From NCBI GenBank assembly GCA_022605955.1, contig JAKCOZ010000021.1:10026501-10090500 (forward strand): a DNA stretch of 64,000 nucleotides. Direction: 5' to 3'. Made by a program: the position numbers and the translations under genes. The first letter of the stretch is position 1; every line of letters starts with the position of its first letter. Below the pieces are notes generated by a model, which was not told the origin of the DNA, did not search any database, and saw only the letters and a program-made list of their open reading frames with translations. Positions 20,601-33,270 of the stretch are shown in pieces. Origin of the DNA: Rallus limicola (lineage: Eukaryota; Chordata; Aves; Gruiformes; Rallidae).

Positions 20601-23504
20601 GCCTGCTGCCTGCCCTCCCCTCAGCCATCAGAGGGTCACTTCTCCTGACTCAGAACCAGTGTGACCTCGCTGGGGCTCCCAAATGAGCTATCAGTCGGTC
20701 CAAAACAGAACAGAACAAACAAGTATGGCTGCAGGTAAAAAGCTGAACATGACTCCAAAGTTCCCAACACTAAATATTTGATCATAAGTCAGGGGTTTTT
20801 TTATTTTCTCCAACATTAAAAATATGGCTGGTAGTATTCAACACTTGAAGATTAATGAGCTTCAGATACCAATGTAGCACACCCCCAGTTTCAAAATACT
20901 CAGCTCTATTTTCTCTCTGCTCATCTTTCCCATCTGGTATGTTTTAGTAATAATTTAACAAATATTTTTCTTCAAGGCTGTCAGAAAAATCTCATAGCAT
21001 TTTGGAAACACTAAACATTAATCTTGTGAGGTAAATTAGGGCACAAAGAAGTAGCATGACATACATGTGATCACATGTTGTCAGTGGTGAAGACTAACTG
21101 AAATCCCAGTATGTGCTGCCTTGGAGTCTTCAAGAAAAGGAACTGGTGATACAGAGCAAACAGCCAAGCTGAAACCAGCATCAAGTTACACCTGAAGGAT
21201 GGTCAGAAAAGGTAAAAAACTGCAAAGCCTCAATATAGGAAAGATTTCCTATTCCATTGATTTATTTTCGTTAAGATTTACTAAGGATAGTGAAGCTGTC
21301 TTCTGCAAGAAGCCAAACCTCAACTCTCTACAATTCCTCAGCCCAAGCATCCACCCCTCAGATCCATTCTATCAGCCTCTGGAGAGTGCAGCCAGAAGTC
21401 TGCATCTGCTGGGTACTGCTGGAAAGAACTGTTACTACAGGTTCTCTTTCCCAGGAGCTTCAGTCAGTGCAACTTGCCCGTTACTGAGCCCAGATGAACT
21501 GACAAAGTAACCACAGGGTGCTTCATACCCCATCAGCACTTTCCCAGTTCAGTTTGTCAGAAACTACCCTGGGTGTCAGGAAAACCCATTGTACAGTGCC
21601 TTAGCCAGGGCAGGACAGCCAGCCCCAACTCAGCCAGCCCCCTGCCTCAGCCACACCGCTGCCATCCTAGAGACTGCAACACATTTAAAAGGAAAAAGAC
21701 AATAAAAATCCTCTCAGAAAATCTAACAGATCGGCACCTTTTACTTCACACCATCACATCAAGATGTTTTTGGAAGTTACAGTTTTGTAGGCCTTTCCCT
21801 GCAAGGGCTAAAAATGACTCTAAAATCAGTGTTTGTCAAGAGTCCTAGCCAGTGGCTTTGAAGGAGAATGCCTTGCTTTAGCACAATGCCAGCTATCACC
21901 AGATGTGTGACAAAACAGCACGAGTTGTTGGCATTCAGTATTCTTCCCCTGGAAAAGACACTCTTGGTTTTTTTGACCTCCACATGCTGAGATTTTCTAA
22001 AATAGATTTCCTGTCCTTTCTCTAAGGCTGCTGAACCCCATTCAGCCAGAGCACAGGTAACATCCTTGGATGAAAGATTTGAAGTCACAGGTTCTCCCAT
22101 ACAAAGTTCAAGCATTACAGAAGAAAAGCTTTTCTTCCTCAGAGCCCCAAACTTCACAAGGGGATGTTATTTCCCCTGTTCTGTTCCCTCAGGAGCCTCA
22201 TAACCCATCACACTTAGCCAGTTGTATCTGTAATTTATGTTTACTGTAAGGTTGTTTCTTTTCAGGCCACTACCATTCCTAACACAAAAAGTGAATTCTG
22301 ATGCCTTGCTTTTCTCCTGCAGATGAGATGCCTTTCCCACTGTTACTGGAAGTCTAAATGAAGCCACTAGCTGAATACCTGAAAAACTACAGCCAAAGAT
22401 TAGAAAAGACAAACATTGTGGGATTTTGCTGCTCCTGGAAATGTAATCACCAAAGAGAATGAGATTTCACTTAAAATAGCATACACTTAATCAGAAGAGG
22501 AAAAAACCTAGCTGAAATACATCTCATGCACACTTTCTTTCTACTTGGAGAGATCTCAGGTATTTTTACCCAGTCTGATCACAGCTCTGGAGAGAGGATA
22601 CCCACCTTGAATGCTGTCATTTCAGAGCAAGTTAAACTCCCCAATAAAAACTGTCAGGACAGTCCTAATTTTCAAATGGCAAAAGATGCCAAAGGGGCAT
22701 CTCTGCAGCATCCTACAAAACAGGGAGAAGGGGGTGGACAACTAGAAACAAACAGATTTGGAGAGAGGACAGAAGTTTAGACAGGTGGCAGGGATCTCAC
22801 TAGGTTTCAGACACCAGTCAAACCAAAATGAAAATCACTGTAGAAATTCAAACACCACTTATGTCCTTAAACGACTCAATCCTTTCCTGCATGCTTCTGC
22901 TAGAAGCGAACAATTCCTTAACACCACAGAGCACTGCTGTTCACAGCCAGAATTTAAGTGGAAACTACAATGGGAAAGTTATTAACAAGCAGCTGTACTG
23001 CATTGTTCCAAGGGCCATGCAGCCCCAGAATCCTTCTTACATGGTGACTGGTTGAAGGGATTGCCTAGGGAGAAGTTTAAGGGCTAAACATTCTCCAAGA
23101 ATTTGTGGCTGAAGGACAGATATTTTGTTTAATATGAATTCATTAATTGCTTTGGGAATGTGTCACATCTTGTGGATGCAAGTTCTATGGCATATTAATA
23201 CATGGTGTAAAGTACCTCCTGTTTTGTATCATGAACCTGCCTGCTGATCCGATTTCACTGGATGACTCCACTTCTTGAATTATGGGAGGGGATGAATGTG
23301 GCTCAGTGAGTCACACTGGCTTCCCAGTTCAGGATACACCACATGCCAGATCAGACACAAAAGAAGATGGGAGCTCAGACATCTCTCCACTACTACACAT
23401 GACCATCATCAACAACTTCGAATTACTGTGTCCTCACTGGATGTAAGACTTGACCTTCTGAAGTTATACATGGTTTCACAGATACTCCTTCAAGTCACAA
23501 AACA

Positions 23505-23627
23505 AATTAACAATATTATTATCATCAAATTAACAATATTATTATCATCAAATATTATCATCAAATATTATTATCATCAAATTAACAATATTATTATCAT
23601 CAAATTAACAATATTATTATCATCAAA
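23505..23627. repeat. AT-rich minisatellite, 23-bp unit
   Basis: Four full units of 23 bp (each with the core caatattattatcatca) and two shortened internal units, of 13 and 16 bp, lie head to tail between 23505 and about 23627. The shortened units have lost the ttaac part. The array ends about 100 bases beyond the BCAS4 poly(A) site. Confidence 0.9.
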
Positions 23628-23729
23628 CCCACAACTAATGTTTTGATTTACCATTAGGAATTGTAGAATCCACATCAATAAATTACTTAGGGATGTTCCA
23701 AAACCATAAATGTTTACATGAGCTGAGCC

Positions 23730-23856
23730 ATGGGTAAACACACAGATTTATTAAACAAATGTAGGATATAAGGAGCCACAAACATAATATCTGGGCAGCT
23801 AACCTATAAAACATAAAAAGAACGAAGAAAAATTTCTAATGCAATGCACAAACCTC
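23730..23856 (-). other. BCAS4: BCAS4 3' UTR (for the truncated form)
   Basis: Minus-strand sequence from the TGA to just past the poly(A) signal AATAAA (plus-strand tttatt, 23747-23752). No further coding frame is apparent. Confidence 0.55.
23747..23752 (-). promoter_or_regulatory. BCAS4: Poly(A) signal for the BCAS4 terminal exon
   Basis: AATAAA on the minus strand lies 105 bases after the stop codon, in the context GTTTAATAAATC, followed by GT-rich sequence (CTGTGTGTTT). Confidence 0.6.
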
Positions 23857-23955
23857 TCATTTATCAGCTTTGGCATAGATGTGGTTCATCTCCATCACCT
23901 TATCTTTAATGAGTGGAATGGTCTCATCCAAGATCTCTGATATATTGCTTCTAAT
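23857..23955 (-). CDS. BCAS4: BCAS4 terminal coding exon (partial gene)
   Basis: On the minus strand a clean acceptor (poly-T, then ccatgcag) opens a phase-0 frame of 32 codons beginning IRSNISEILDETIP and ending EMNHIYAKADK, then TGA. This aligns without gaps to the conserved helix of BCAS4 (human IRSDTSQILEENIP...EMRGIYAKVD), about half identical, and more distantly to BLOC1S4/cappuccino. The locus, next to and convergent with ADNP, is where BCAS4 lies in mammals. BCAS4 is a small coiled-coil protein related to a BLOC-1 subunit of endosome-lysosome trafficking; its own role is poorly known. In mammals the protein continues with another helix (LEAFVKMV...). Here the frame stops at that point, and an AATAAA follows about 105 bases later on the same strand. 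It could be a truncated isoform, a lineage-specific loss or a decayed gene. Confidence 0.8.
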   Translation of the reverse strand: MRSNISEILDETIPLIKDKVMEMNHIYAKADK

Positions 23956-26900
23956 CTGCATGGAAAAAAAAATCTCCCATGAGGATGAATCTTGAAGACA
24001 AACACTACACTTTCTTTCACTTCACTATTTTTTCACATGAGTATTTAAAAAACCCCACACATCCAGAAAAGATACCACAAGGGCCTTTTTGCAATATGGT
24101 TTGAAACACAGATTGGGAAAATAACTTTCTTTCCCAAATAATCCATGAAACAACCAAAAAAAACCAGTAGAAGATGACAGGACTCCCACATCTAAACTGC
24201 AACCAGATCCTTCCCTCTTCTCCCCAAGTTTCCAGACTACTCCTCCCAAGACTGCATCTACTTTCTGTGAAGAAATACTGTAGATATGAGGGGTAATGAT
24301 GGATTCAAAATGAAAGCTGCCTTGATACCACCCATCATGCTCTGCTTCTGTTGGAGAACTCACTCACACTACTTATCAACAAGTTTTTGAAAGAGATTTG
24401 ACCTACCCTGTGGCAGGCAGCCCTACTTCGGGAGGGGTGGTGGGGGGTGGCGGCGGTGGTAACAGAAGGTTCTTCAGCAATGAACTGGTAGCAAAAGACT
24501 GTTTACACCTCAGGAATGCACCTCAGTCTGCCGTGCTGAGCAGCCCTACCACAGAGAAACTGCTGTCCTGGGTCACATTGTTGAGCACACTGCTTGTTCT
24601 CAGGAAAGCACAAGTCTGCACAGGACCTCGTATCACTGACACCTCAGAGAGCTCCTACTCCCCATGGCCAGTCAGTTCTCACAACAGTGACCACCTGCCA
24701 CAGGAAGATTATATTGGGGTGGGGGGTTGTTACCTACTGCAACCAGGCTTCCTTCTGATATCTACACAAGAGCCTGAACCTTGCCTGATGTCCTGCCAAG
24801 TGCTGTGTGGGCAAGAGCTTCCCAAGTTCCTGTACAAAGGGCTGCTGGTGCTTTGTCCAGTGGCCATGAGATAGAGCTCCAGAGAGCTGAGCTAACAGAG
24901 CGTGCAAACACAACCCATGGGTGAGACAGGCACTGGGAAGAGCTCTCTGAGGGAGAGGTAAAGACAAACCCAAGAAAACCTCCACTAAAATGCCCAAATA
25001 GGCATCTTGGTTTGTAAAGCAGAGCAGCAGCACACTGACCAGAGAAATAAGAAAGGCAGCTGAGCCTGCTTTTAGACAAGCTCTCTGTCTTAACTACAAT
25101 GGCATGTAGGAGGTCTGGGCTCACTTCTGGATTAAAGCTGCCCTGCCTACGATATTGATAGGCTTAAAGAACACAGATGATCAGGGAACCCTTCAAAAGA
25201 GATCAGTGTCCCAAAGACCGAGCTAGAAGATGTCCTTCCTTCAGCCTCCTAGGGAAGTACCTTTTAGCTAGAGCCATAAGAGTCTGGAGTTGGGCTGATA
25301 CTGCAGGGCATTCTCTGGGCATTTAGAGATTTAATCTGGAGTCTCAAGTAAAGCACATGTGCCTCCTATGAGGAATGTAATCCATGGACCACACACCATA
25401 ACCACTAACAGGTACTCAGAGATTTTACTGATGACCATACAACCCGTTTGTGTGTGTGTGTGGCTTTTTTTGTGCTGGCTTTTTTGTTTTAAGTAGTGTT
25501 TTAAAAAGCTGAGCATAGACAAAGTTATATACATATAAAATGACTCATAGTAAGATTTTATGGTGTTTTTATTACCAGTATGAGTACATGTAGATCAAGA
25601 GCTTTTATAGTGCTGTGAGTGTTCCATAATAGGAGATCAAACACAATCAAAACAGAAACAGCTTTCTACTATAAACAAGCCAACAGCCTCCCCGTGTTAC
25701 CAGTCTCAGCACCACATCCACCAAACACACACAGACACAGCCCCACCACGACACACCTGTACACACACACACACTCTCTGCTGTCTTTACACACTTCTAT
25801 CCAAGAGAAGGTGAGCTCTCACACTTGGGGAGGGTCCCCGTGAACGAGTACAGACTTGTGTGTTCTACCATTAAATGAAATACAGGATGAATACACCACA
25901 TTCCACATTCATTCTATTGAATTCTTTCAGGTCAATGAAAGGCAAACCCCCTGCTCTAGCACAAAGCATGTGTGAAAAACCGACTGGCAGTGATGTGAGG
26001 TTTGTACTCAAGTAAACTACATCAGATCAAGATTGGAGCCCAGTCTTCCCAAAGATAAGGTAACAGACTTACCTGTGAACATTGGTCCCTAGAAGGGACT
26101 CAGGAAAAGCCACTCTTACAGCTAAATGCTTGCTAACTCTGTAAATATAAACATGGGCTGGGACACAGCCAGGAGGAGGGAGATGTTGTACAGACCCAGC
26201 ACGAGACCTATCAACACAAGGTCAGAGCAGACATGGAACAAATCTACACCATCTTTCTTTGAGGGTAAAAGCAAACAACAGATACAAGACACAGGAGAGC
26301 TGATTTTCCAGCAAGCAGATTGTGATGAAAGGAAATGATATGCAAATATGATTCAAGAAGAGTCATTCTGCAGCAGTCTGCAGAACCACAGCGACAGAGG
26401 AGTTCAAGAGGAGTCAGCACATGACAAAGGGAAATGATTCTCTTGGTACAGTAACCTCTTGCGAGCCAGAGAAACTGCTCTGAAATTCCACATTATAAAC
26501 CAAGGTTTACCTCCCCTTGTGCAATGTATTTTACTTGATCTCACTGGAGATTTAGCCGAGCGCTGCACACAAGCGCCACCGCACAGCAGTCCACAGGGAA
26601 AAACCTGCTTCCTCTTACTAGGTTTTACTGTACTAATTGGAGGAGGGGTGAGGAGGGAAGGTTTGATTCAGCTTTGTCTTGTAATTCAAGTCAGCCAGGC
26701 TAAGCTCAAGGAGGCAGCAATCCAACAGCACTAAGTCAGGAAGCAGCACAACCAGAGTATCAGAACACAAACCAGCAGTGGCTCATCGCACATAGGGCGG
26801 CGAGGCCTGATCCTTGCATACACTGCAATTCAAGCTGTGGTTAAACAAGTACAGATGTGTTATTTTTATGAAAAAACCCCACCAAGCTGGATCTACAGTT

Positions 26901-29900
26901 CAGAGGCACTGTGCAAATTCTAGTTGTCACAGAGACGTTTTTTGAAAGGATGTCTTTATATTCTCTGTTGGTCTATGACAAGTAACATAAAAGGATCACA
27001 ATTAAAAGTAACCGCTGTAACCTGAACAGCTCGGTGGTGTGAAAAGAGAAAACCAAGGTTGGTATGTTCTGAGAAGTCAACAAACCCCAGCCACAGCCAG
27101 CAAAACCACCTCTTCCTCTCCTTCCCCACCGTGAAACTAGGTTTCACAGCTAAAGCCTCAGGGGGAAGGTTCCCAAACTGCAAGTCCCCGGAGACAGTGA
27201 TAACCTGTTAGCAGCTGGTCTGTGGAACCATAATAAAGCAAGACTTAGCACCTATCCACACATCCCCTTCGAGGATTAGGAGCCAAAGAACTGGAAGCAG
27301 TGAATTCCCCCATTAACTAAACTAGCTGTGCATCCCTGAATATTCTTTTTAATCATGCTTTTAGCTATGTAAAAAACAAAAAGAGCCATATCCGAAAAGG
27401 TAACCAAATATGACCCATGGAAACGATACAAGAACAGCACTTACAGGAGTCTGGTTGTACTATTTTTTTTTCTCTTTTGTGCCCCTGGTTCATATCATAG
27501 CTCAGTTAAAAACTGCGGTTTGATAATTACACTTGAGAGGCTCTGAACCCACTTAAAAGACATTAATTTACTTTGCCAAAGTCAGTGCCCTAAGGAAGGC
27601 CTCAGAAAAAGGTAAATAATTGGCACTAAAAAGCTTCTAGCACAGTCTTTTCATTGCCAGATGGTCCCTCCATGGCACTGTGAGGCATGGGGACCTGTGC
27701 TGACCTGCACTCACCCTGACTTACCTCTGTGTGAGTGTGCTGTGCCCCTGCTGTGCCCAGCCTAAGGTTTTGTTGTTTTAGCACCCAGGATCCACATCTT
27801 TCCCCATTGTAGTATTCAAATGTATGCATCAAGAGTACTTGTGAGTGGAAAGCAGCAGGGCACTCAAAAGAGAAAAGCCAAACGTGAATACTTTACTGAA
27901 TGCCCAATTGAAGAAAGCAAGATTCCCCCTGCCTTATGTTGGCATAGACAAAAGACCAAATTATTGCTAGGCACTGAAGCTGGCATCAGTTCAAATACCA
28001 CACTGTATTTATCAGATTCCCAGGAACCACTTGATGCACTGCTGGAAGGAGCCTTGCACTGTAGGCACTGGGGAGAAAGGCACAGGCAGCACACTGGCTG
28101 CAGCATTAGGCCAATAACCTGCACACCAGAGTGCTATTCACAGCCCAGGTGGTGGGAAGATGTCTCTGGGGCAGCACAGAGACAGTGTGCTGAAACTGGG
28201 TCAGTGGGCTTTGTCAAAAAGGTTGGTGTGGGAAGCCTCACAGGAGCATTAAAAGCTCACTGGGTCCATCAGAACAACCTAATCATCATACCCACGTTGG
28301 AGCCAGAAATGTAAGATGCATGCCTGACCCATGGGAAAAAGCACAAGGTGCTTACAAAATAAAATCTTAGTGTAAGCTCCCAAACAGAAGAATTGAGTGA
28401 ATTAATAGTAAATCAGACAGAAGACAATCAGCAGTGATAAGCTATTGATTGAAACCACTTGCTTTGAGCAGGTCATGATGTTGCATCACTGAAGCGACCA
28501 GCACCTTTCAGGAATTAACTCAAAGGATTTTTTTGGCCTAAGAAACCAGTTTCTTGTATAATCCACGTTTTGCACAGATGAAATGTACTGCACCAGAGAA
28601 TCTAAAGCTGACAAATGTAAGCCAGGATGCATTAAAAAATAGACTGCGTGCTCTGAGGTTCACATGCTCCTTCACAGGTATTTTTGTCAAAAGCTGAATG
28701 GAAAAATACCTGCTTAAACAGCCACTGATACCAAACCATTCTTACAAGGCAGCTACTTCTCCTTTTAAGTCCTCCACTAACCATGTGAGACTCTGAGGAG
28801 CCAGGCTTTTGTTTCTTTCTACCCTATGTCACTTCCTTCTAGAAGAAACGATGCCTCCTGCCCGTAGGCAAGACATGCCAACACCACCACCAGAAACTGC
28901 TGACAGAAGTCAAAAAAAGATTAATAACTGACTCTTTTGCTGATGTGCCGAGAGCGAGGATGATGGGCTCACTTCTCTTGAGCAGAATTCACATCCAAGG
29001 TGCCAGAAATGTCTGTCCCATAACCAAGCAATAGCAGTCATTAGATAGCTCATTTAATTTTGCATAAACCGCATCCAACACGTTAATTTGAGTTCTTGCA
29101 GACCACAGAGACTGCTTTGGGGACGCATATGACCGATGAGCTCTGTCCTGGACGGTACGCACAGTAAATCTCCAGACAGCACCGGGACAGGAGAACAGAG
29201 AAGCGGAGCGATGCTCAGAAGGCACACCGGCGTTTGTTCTGTGCAGAGAAGGCAGCAAGGCCGGCACACCAACATCTTTCACTTACACTGAAGCTGGTAG
29301 AACACAGCCAGGAAACTGCTTTTCAGCTGCCCGAGAGACGTTTACCACGCCGTTTCCCTACCCGCTTCACTCTCTCCCGTCCCTCTCCATTTACCTACGC
29401 AGCTCTGAAGAGTTCTCCAACAAAGCAGCTCTGAAGCAAGAAGCCCCGGCGACGCCGGTCGGCCACTTCTCGCCCCCAGCAGTGCGTGCATTCACTAGTT
29501 ACGGGGCACCGTGACACGCGTTACACCGGGCGCCTGGCGCAGAGGAGCGCTGCGGCACCGGGCGGCGGGACGGGCGGCACATCGGAGACACGGGGCGGTC
29601 CCTCCAGCAGGCTCAGCCGGTGCTCGGCGGGCCGGCAGTCTGCGAGACGCTCGGGGAGGGCGAAGACGCAGCGTGTGCTGCCGAAGCGCTGGGAAGGGAA
29701 GGGCGGCTGGTGGCAAAGCCCGCTCTTTACACGAGCGCCCGGCAGCGCCGCGCTGCGCACCGAGCCGGAGCCAGCTAAGAGCGACGCGAACCTCTGGCTC
29801 GAAGCGGCTTATCCCCAGCAGTGAGGCACCGAAAAGGGTGAAGGTAACGGGGCGTCCCCGGCGCAGCAAGTCAGTCACAGCGCCATCGGTAATCACTGCT

Positions 29901-32900
29901 CCCGCTCCGCTCCCCCGCCAGAACCAGGCTCCGCCTCCGCTCGGGCCGCCGGGGCTTCTCCCAAGCTCCGGGGCTGCGGCAGCGCCAGCGCCGTGTCCTC
30001 GGCAGGAGTGAGCGGTGACACCGCCGAGGCACGGAGCAGGCCAGGGCAAACGGCCCCGACGCGCCCGGTCTGGAACGTGGCCCTGCGCCGGGCGCCGTCG
30101 GGACAGCCCGCGGGGGCGGGAGCGGGGCGGGGCCTGTGTGGGGCGGAGCCCGGGGCGATGGTTTGAGTGGGGCGTGGTCCGTGGGAGGGGAGGGGCTTTG
30201 CGAGGGTAGGGCCGGCGAGAGGGGGCGGTGCTTGTAGGGGCGGGGCCCGACGGGGCAGTCCACCTGCCCGCGCCCTAGCGCCACCTGGCGGGCGCGGCGC
30301 CCTTTTCGCGCACAGCGCCGCAACGGCTGCGCCTGCAAGATGGCCGCGCCGCCGGGAGTCCCGCCGACCTCTGCGCGCCCGCGGAGGGTTTGGCAGCGCG
30401 GCAGCGAGGGGCGCCCCGACGCCCCCGCCCGCGTTCCCAGGCCGTCCCCCCGCGGCGGAGGGCGGGTTCAGGGCTCGCACGGTGCCGACAGCACCTCGGG
30501 CCGGGCCCCGACCCCACCCGTGCCAAGTACCCGCGAGGGATACGGCCCCGGCGCCGCTCCAGCCGCCGCCTGACGCCTTCCCGGCGTGGCGGGGCTCGGC
30601 CGGGCTGCGAGCGGTCACAAAAGCCGCCGCTACCGCGCCACACGCAGGGCTGGGAACGGCGGCGGCTGTTGACTGCATCCTGCGAGGGCCTGCAGCCACA
30701 AGAGAACCTCCCGGGGTGGGAGAAAGGTGGGCCAGAGCCCGGCCTCTGCGCTGCTGGTTAAACCCTGGCTTGAATCCCAACTCTCCCAGCCAAACCCCAT
30801 CTCGTGTTTTCCAAAATAACCTGATGAAAACCTTTTTTCCCCAAACAAAGGGAAGTCACCTCATTTACTGGGGATCTGTTGCTTAATTTATTGTAGAAGC
30901 AGCACAAGAGCAAAGCCTGCCCTGGCAGACCTTCCGATTCCTTGTCAGAGTTGGAAGGAATGATCTCATTCCTAAATAAAGTCTGTTATCCTTTCACCTG
31001 GTAATAAAATTTAGGAAACCCGAGACCCCTCTTTAATTCAAACCATAGTTACCAACCCAAGGGCTGGTCTGACTCCAGGTTTGCCATTCCCAAAAGGAAG
31101 GAGGAGCAGCAAGAAGCACCCATTGCCGGAGGGGCAACAAGGTACATAGCCTCCTGGACAGGCTGCTGGGAGGCACCCAGGGAGCAACCCCAAGGACCCA
31201 GGAGACCAAATCCAGCACATCAGGTATGGTGCTACTCGAGGTCTGCAGTCGTGCAGGCTGAGGAAGGACTCGGCTCCCAGTGTCTCAGAAAATACCACAT
31301 AGAGGAAAGGGGGAAGAACAAAAGTCTGAAGCACATGGAAGAAACAGTGGCTTTCTTCAGGAGGGTAAGCATGTGTGTATATACAGGATGGAACGTGGGA
31401 GAAACACCTTTGCAGCAGAATGTCGATATGAGCTCAGGCCATGTTCTGAGCAGCAGGAATGTGAGCCAACTTTGCCCAAAAGCTCTGCAGGTATGTTAGA
31501 GCAGCACTGAGCCAGGACCAGTTTGTACTGTCTCAGGGAAACTAGTAGCCACTGGCCTCTTCAGGTCAGCTTTGTGACCACACCGGTCAGCATACTCAGG
31601 GTATTTCCAGAGATGCTCAAGTCTCACTAGCTCTCCAAAATCTCCATGGTGACACTGACTGTCATGTTATATTCGCATGGCAATGCCACTTATAAATGAC
31701 TTAAAACCTGCCCACAAAATTCTACCACCTCTTTTTTGTGTACATATCTGGACAGAAGAAGCCTCGGCACACACTGTATTCCGCAGGTCTACCGGGAAGG
31801 ATCCACCAAAGCTGTGCATCAATGTATGGATTTCAATGGTGCAAACATGAGTTTACATCCCCAAACAATATGCTCCATGTCTATCTGAGGTAAAGATTTC
31901 TGTGTGGAAAAGCTGTTTCCCTTCCGCTGTTCCTTTGTGTGCTTAAATGAAGGAACTGAATTTCCACATCTAATTTCTCCTTAGAAAGAGCGCCCGTCGC
32001 TCCACCGCAGATGGGCTAACTCTGGAAAGATCACTGCTAAACAACAGGCAAATGCATTATTTTCAAGTAAGGAAGAGTTCCCAGTGATTTCACATAACTA
32101 CAATATATTTAGATTGTGAAAAACTTGTAAGCCTCGAGTCAGAGAGTCTGATTACTTGGTCTTTGTAAGGCAGAGACACACAATTGCCAGGTTCTTGGTT
32201 AAGCACAGGTTACGGCGGAGCAATCTCAGCTGGCAGTGCAAGCATCCGATGGCCTACGGACCAAATCTATCCAAGTCCTGACAGCTCTTGGCAAGTGTGT
32301 GCACAGTGAGTTTCGCTGCTCGAAGCCACTAATGCAGCCATGTGTTCACAACTAGCACAGTTGGCTTAAAGAGACACTCCAAAGCTGATGTCAAACTTAG
32401 AGCACGGCTGTAAAGCAGGTGAAAATTCCACTGATGTGACGGGCGACGCAGTAAACAAACACCCATGTACAGGAGTTGCATTAGCTGTGTAGGTCACTGT
32501 CCTTCTCTGACCACACGCTCTCAGCCATGTGCCAGGCAGGAGGCTCCCTCACTTTACTAGCCCTTCTAGTATCTACCAGGAGTGTCTTGTGTTCGTCATG
32601 TCCATAGGGATTCAAACATCGGAGTAGCATGTGGTAGGGGACAGAAGCAAAGTTTATTGACACCACTGAGATTAAGTTAATTCAAAACACAATCACTGAT
32701 AATCTTTAAAGAGCGTTCCATAGCCTGAAACATAACAGAAGACAACAGTAACAAGAAATTATATTAAATAGATGCAAACAAACCACTTAACACCACTCCT
32801 TCCAGGCATGCTCCTATAAAAGCACACGAAGCATACAAGGGCCAAAACACTACTTTTGGGGACTCAACCACAAATGCTCCGTGTGAACTGCACAAGAGAA

Positions 32901-33270
32901 AAACTGCCTTCTAAGGACTCCAAGGATTTAAGCCACCTTCAGGAACGGGTAAGAGCCCAGGCACGGGGATCGCGCGGAGCGGACCCTGCGCAGCAGGGGC
33001 AGTGCCAACGCAGGTCGGGACCAACAGAATCGGGCCGGACCGAGCGGCTCCTCGCACCCGCCGCGTCGGCCGGGAGAGCGGCCCGACAGCCCCTCACCGA
33101 GGTTATTGGCCTCACTGTGGGCTGGCGGCCGGGCCGGGCCGTCCCCTCGCCCCAGAACCGAGCCCGCTGCCCGTGCCCCCGGGTCCGTTACAGCCGGCTT
33201 CCCCTTAGAGACCCGCGAGCCCGGCTCTGGCTCCCCTTCCTCCCGCAGCGCCCCTCTCCCTCCCGCGTAC
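23956..33270 (-). other. BCAS4: Presumed BCAS4 intron(s)
   Basis: About 9.3 kb lies between the terminal exon and the candidate first exon. Mammalian BCAS4 has a short exon encoding a LRLEEF-type helix between these. I searched by eye for Glu-Glu-Phe codon patterns between splice sites on the minus strand and found none convincing. The region includes dinucleotide runs near 25440-25460 and 25755-25775, and the unassigned CpG island at about 29450-30750. Confidence 0.45.
29450..30750. promoter_or_regulatory. Unassigned CpG island, promoter-like
   Basis: This is a sharp rise in GC and CpG content against AT-rich flanks. Positions 30110-30260 hold several GC boxes (gggcggggcc, ggggcgtggtcc, gggggcggtg, ggggcggggccc), typical Sp1/KLF sites. 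At 30330-30342 the plus strand reads gcaagATGGCCGC, close to the YY1 core-promoter element often found just inside transcripts, and opens a 77-codon Ala/Pro/Arg-rich frame (30340-30573) of no recognisable family. On the minus strand a good donor (CAGT|gtaagt, ending an exon at 29287) lies at the left edge. It may be a promoter, possibly bidirectional, for a lncRNA or an alternative BCAS4 transcript. Long open frames inside it are expected from GC content alone. Confidence 0.6.

Larger units (their letters stand above)
8640..23730. other. Intergenic spacer between convergent ADNP and BCAS4
   Basis: About 15 kb has no coding exon I can support. The open frames here are short, lack homology I recognise and have no consistent splice context. 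I looked on the minus strand for the C-terminal helix exon of BCAS4 and did not find it. The contents I can name are an LTR fragment (12900-13175), a TATT microsatellite (about 17640-17660), a CCAAT/CRE-like cluster (16123-16161) and a 23-bp minisatellite (23505-23627). Confidence 0.7.

Noticed and set aside
26956..27183. Minus-strand frame with PFMLLVIDQQRI, considered as a BCAS4 helix exon
   Set aside because: No acceptor or donor in the right place and no residue-level match.
28989..29282. Minus-strand frame with a helix-like INVLDAVYAKLNELSND segment, considered as the missing BCAS4 middle exon
   Set aside because: It resembles a BCAS4 helix only in pattern and lacks the LRLEEF core. The flanking splice sites are poor.
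29893..30780. 295-codon minus-strand open frame in the 30-kb CpG island
   Set aside because: It is Ala/Gly/Pro/Arg-rich low complexity, overlaps equally long frames on both strands, has no recognisable domain, and is expected from high GC content. I treat it as noncoding.
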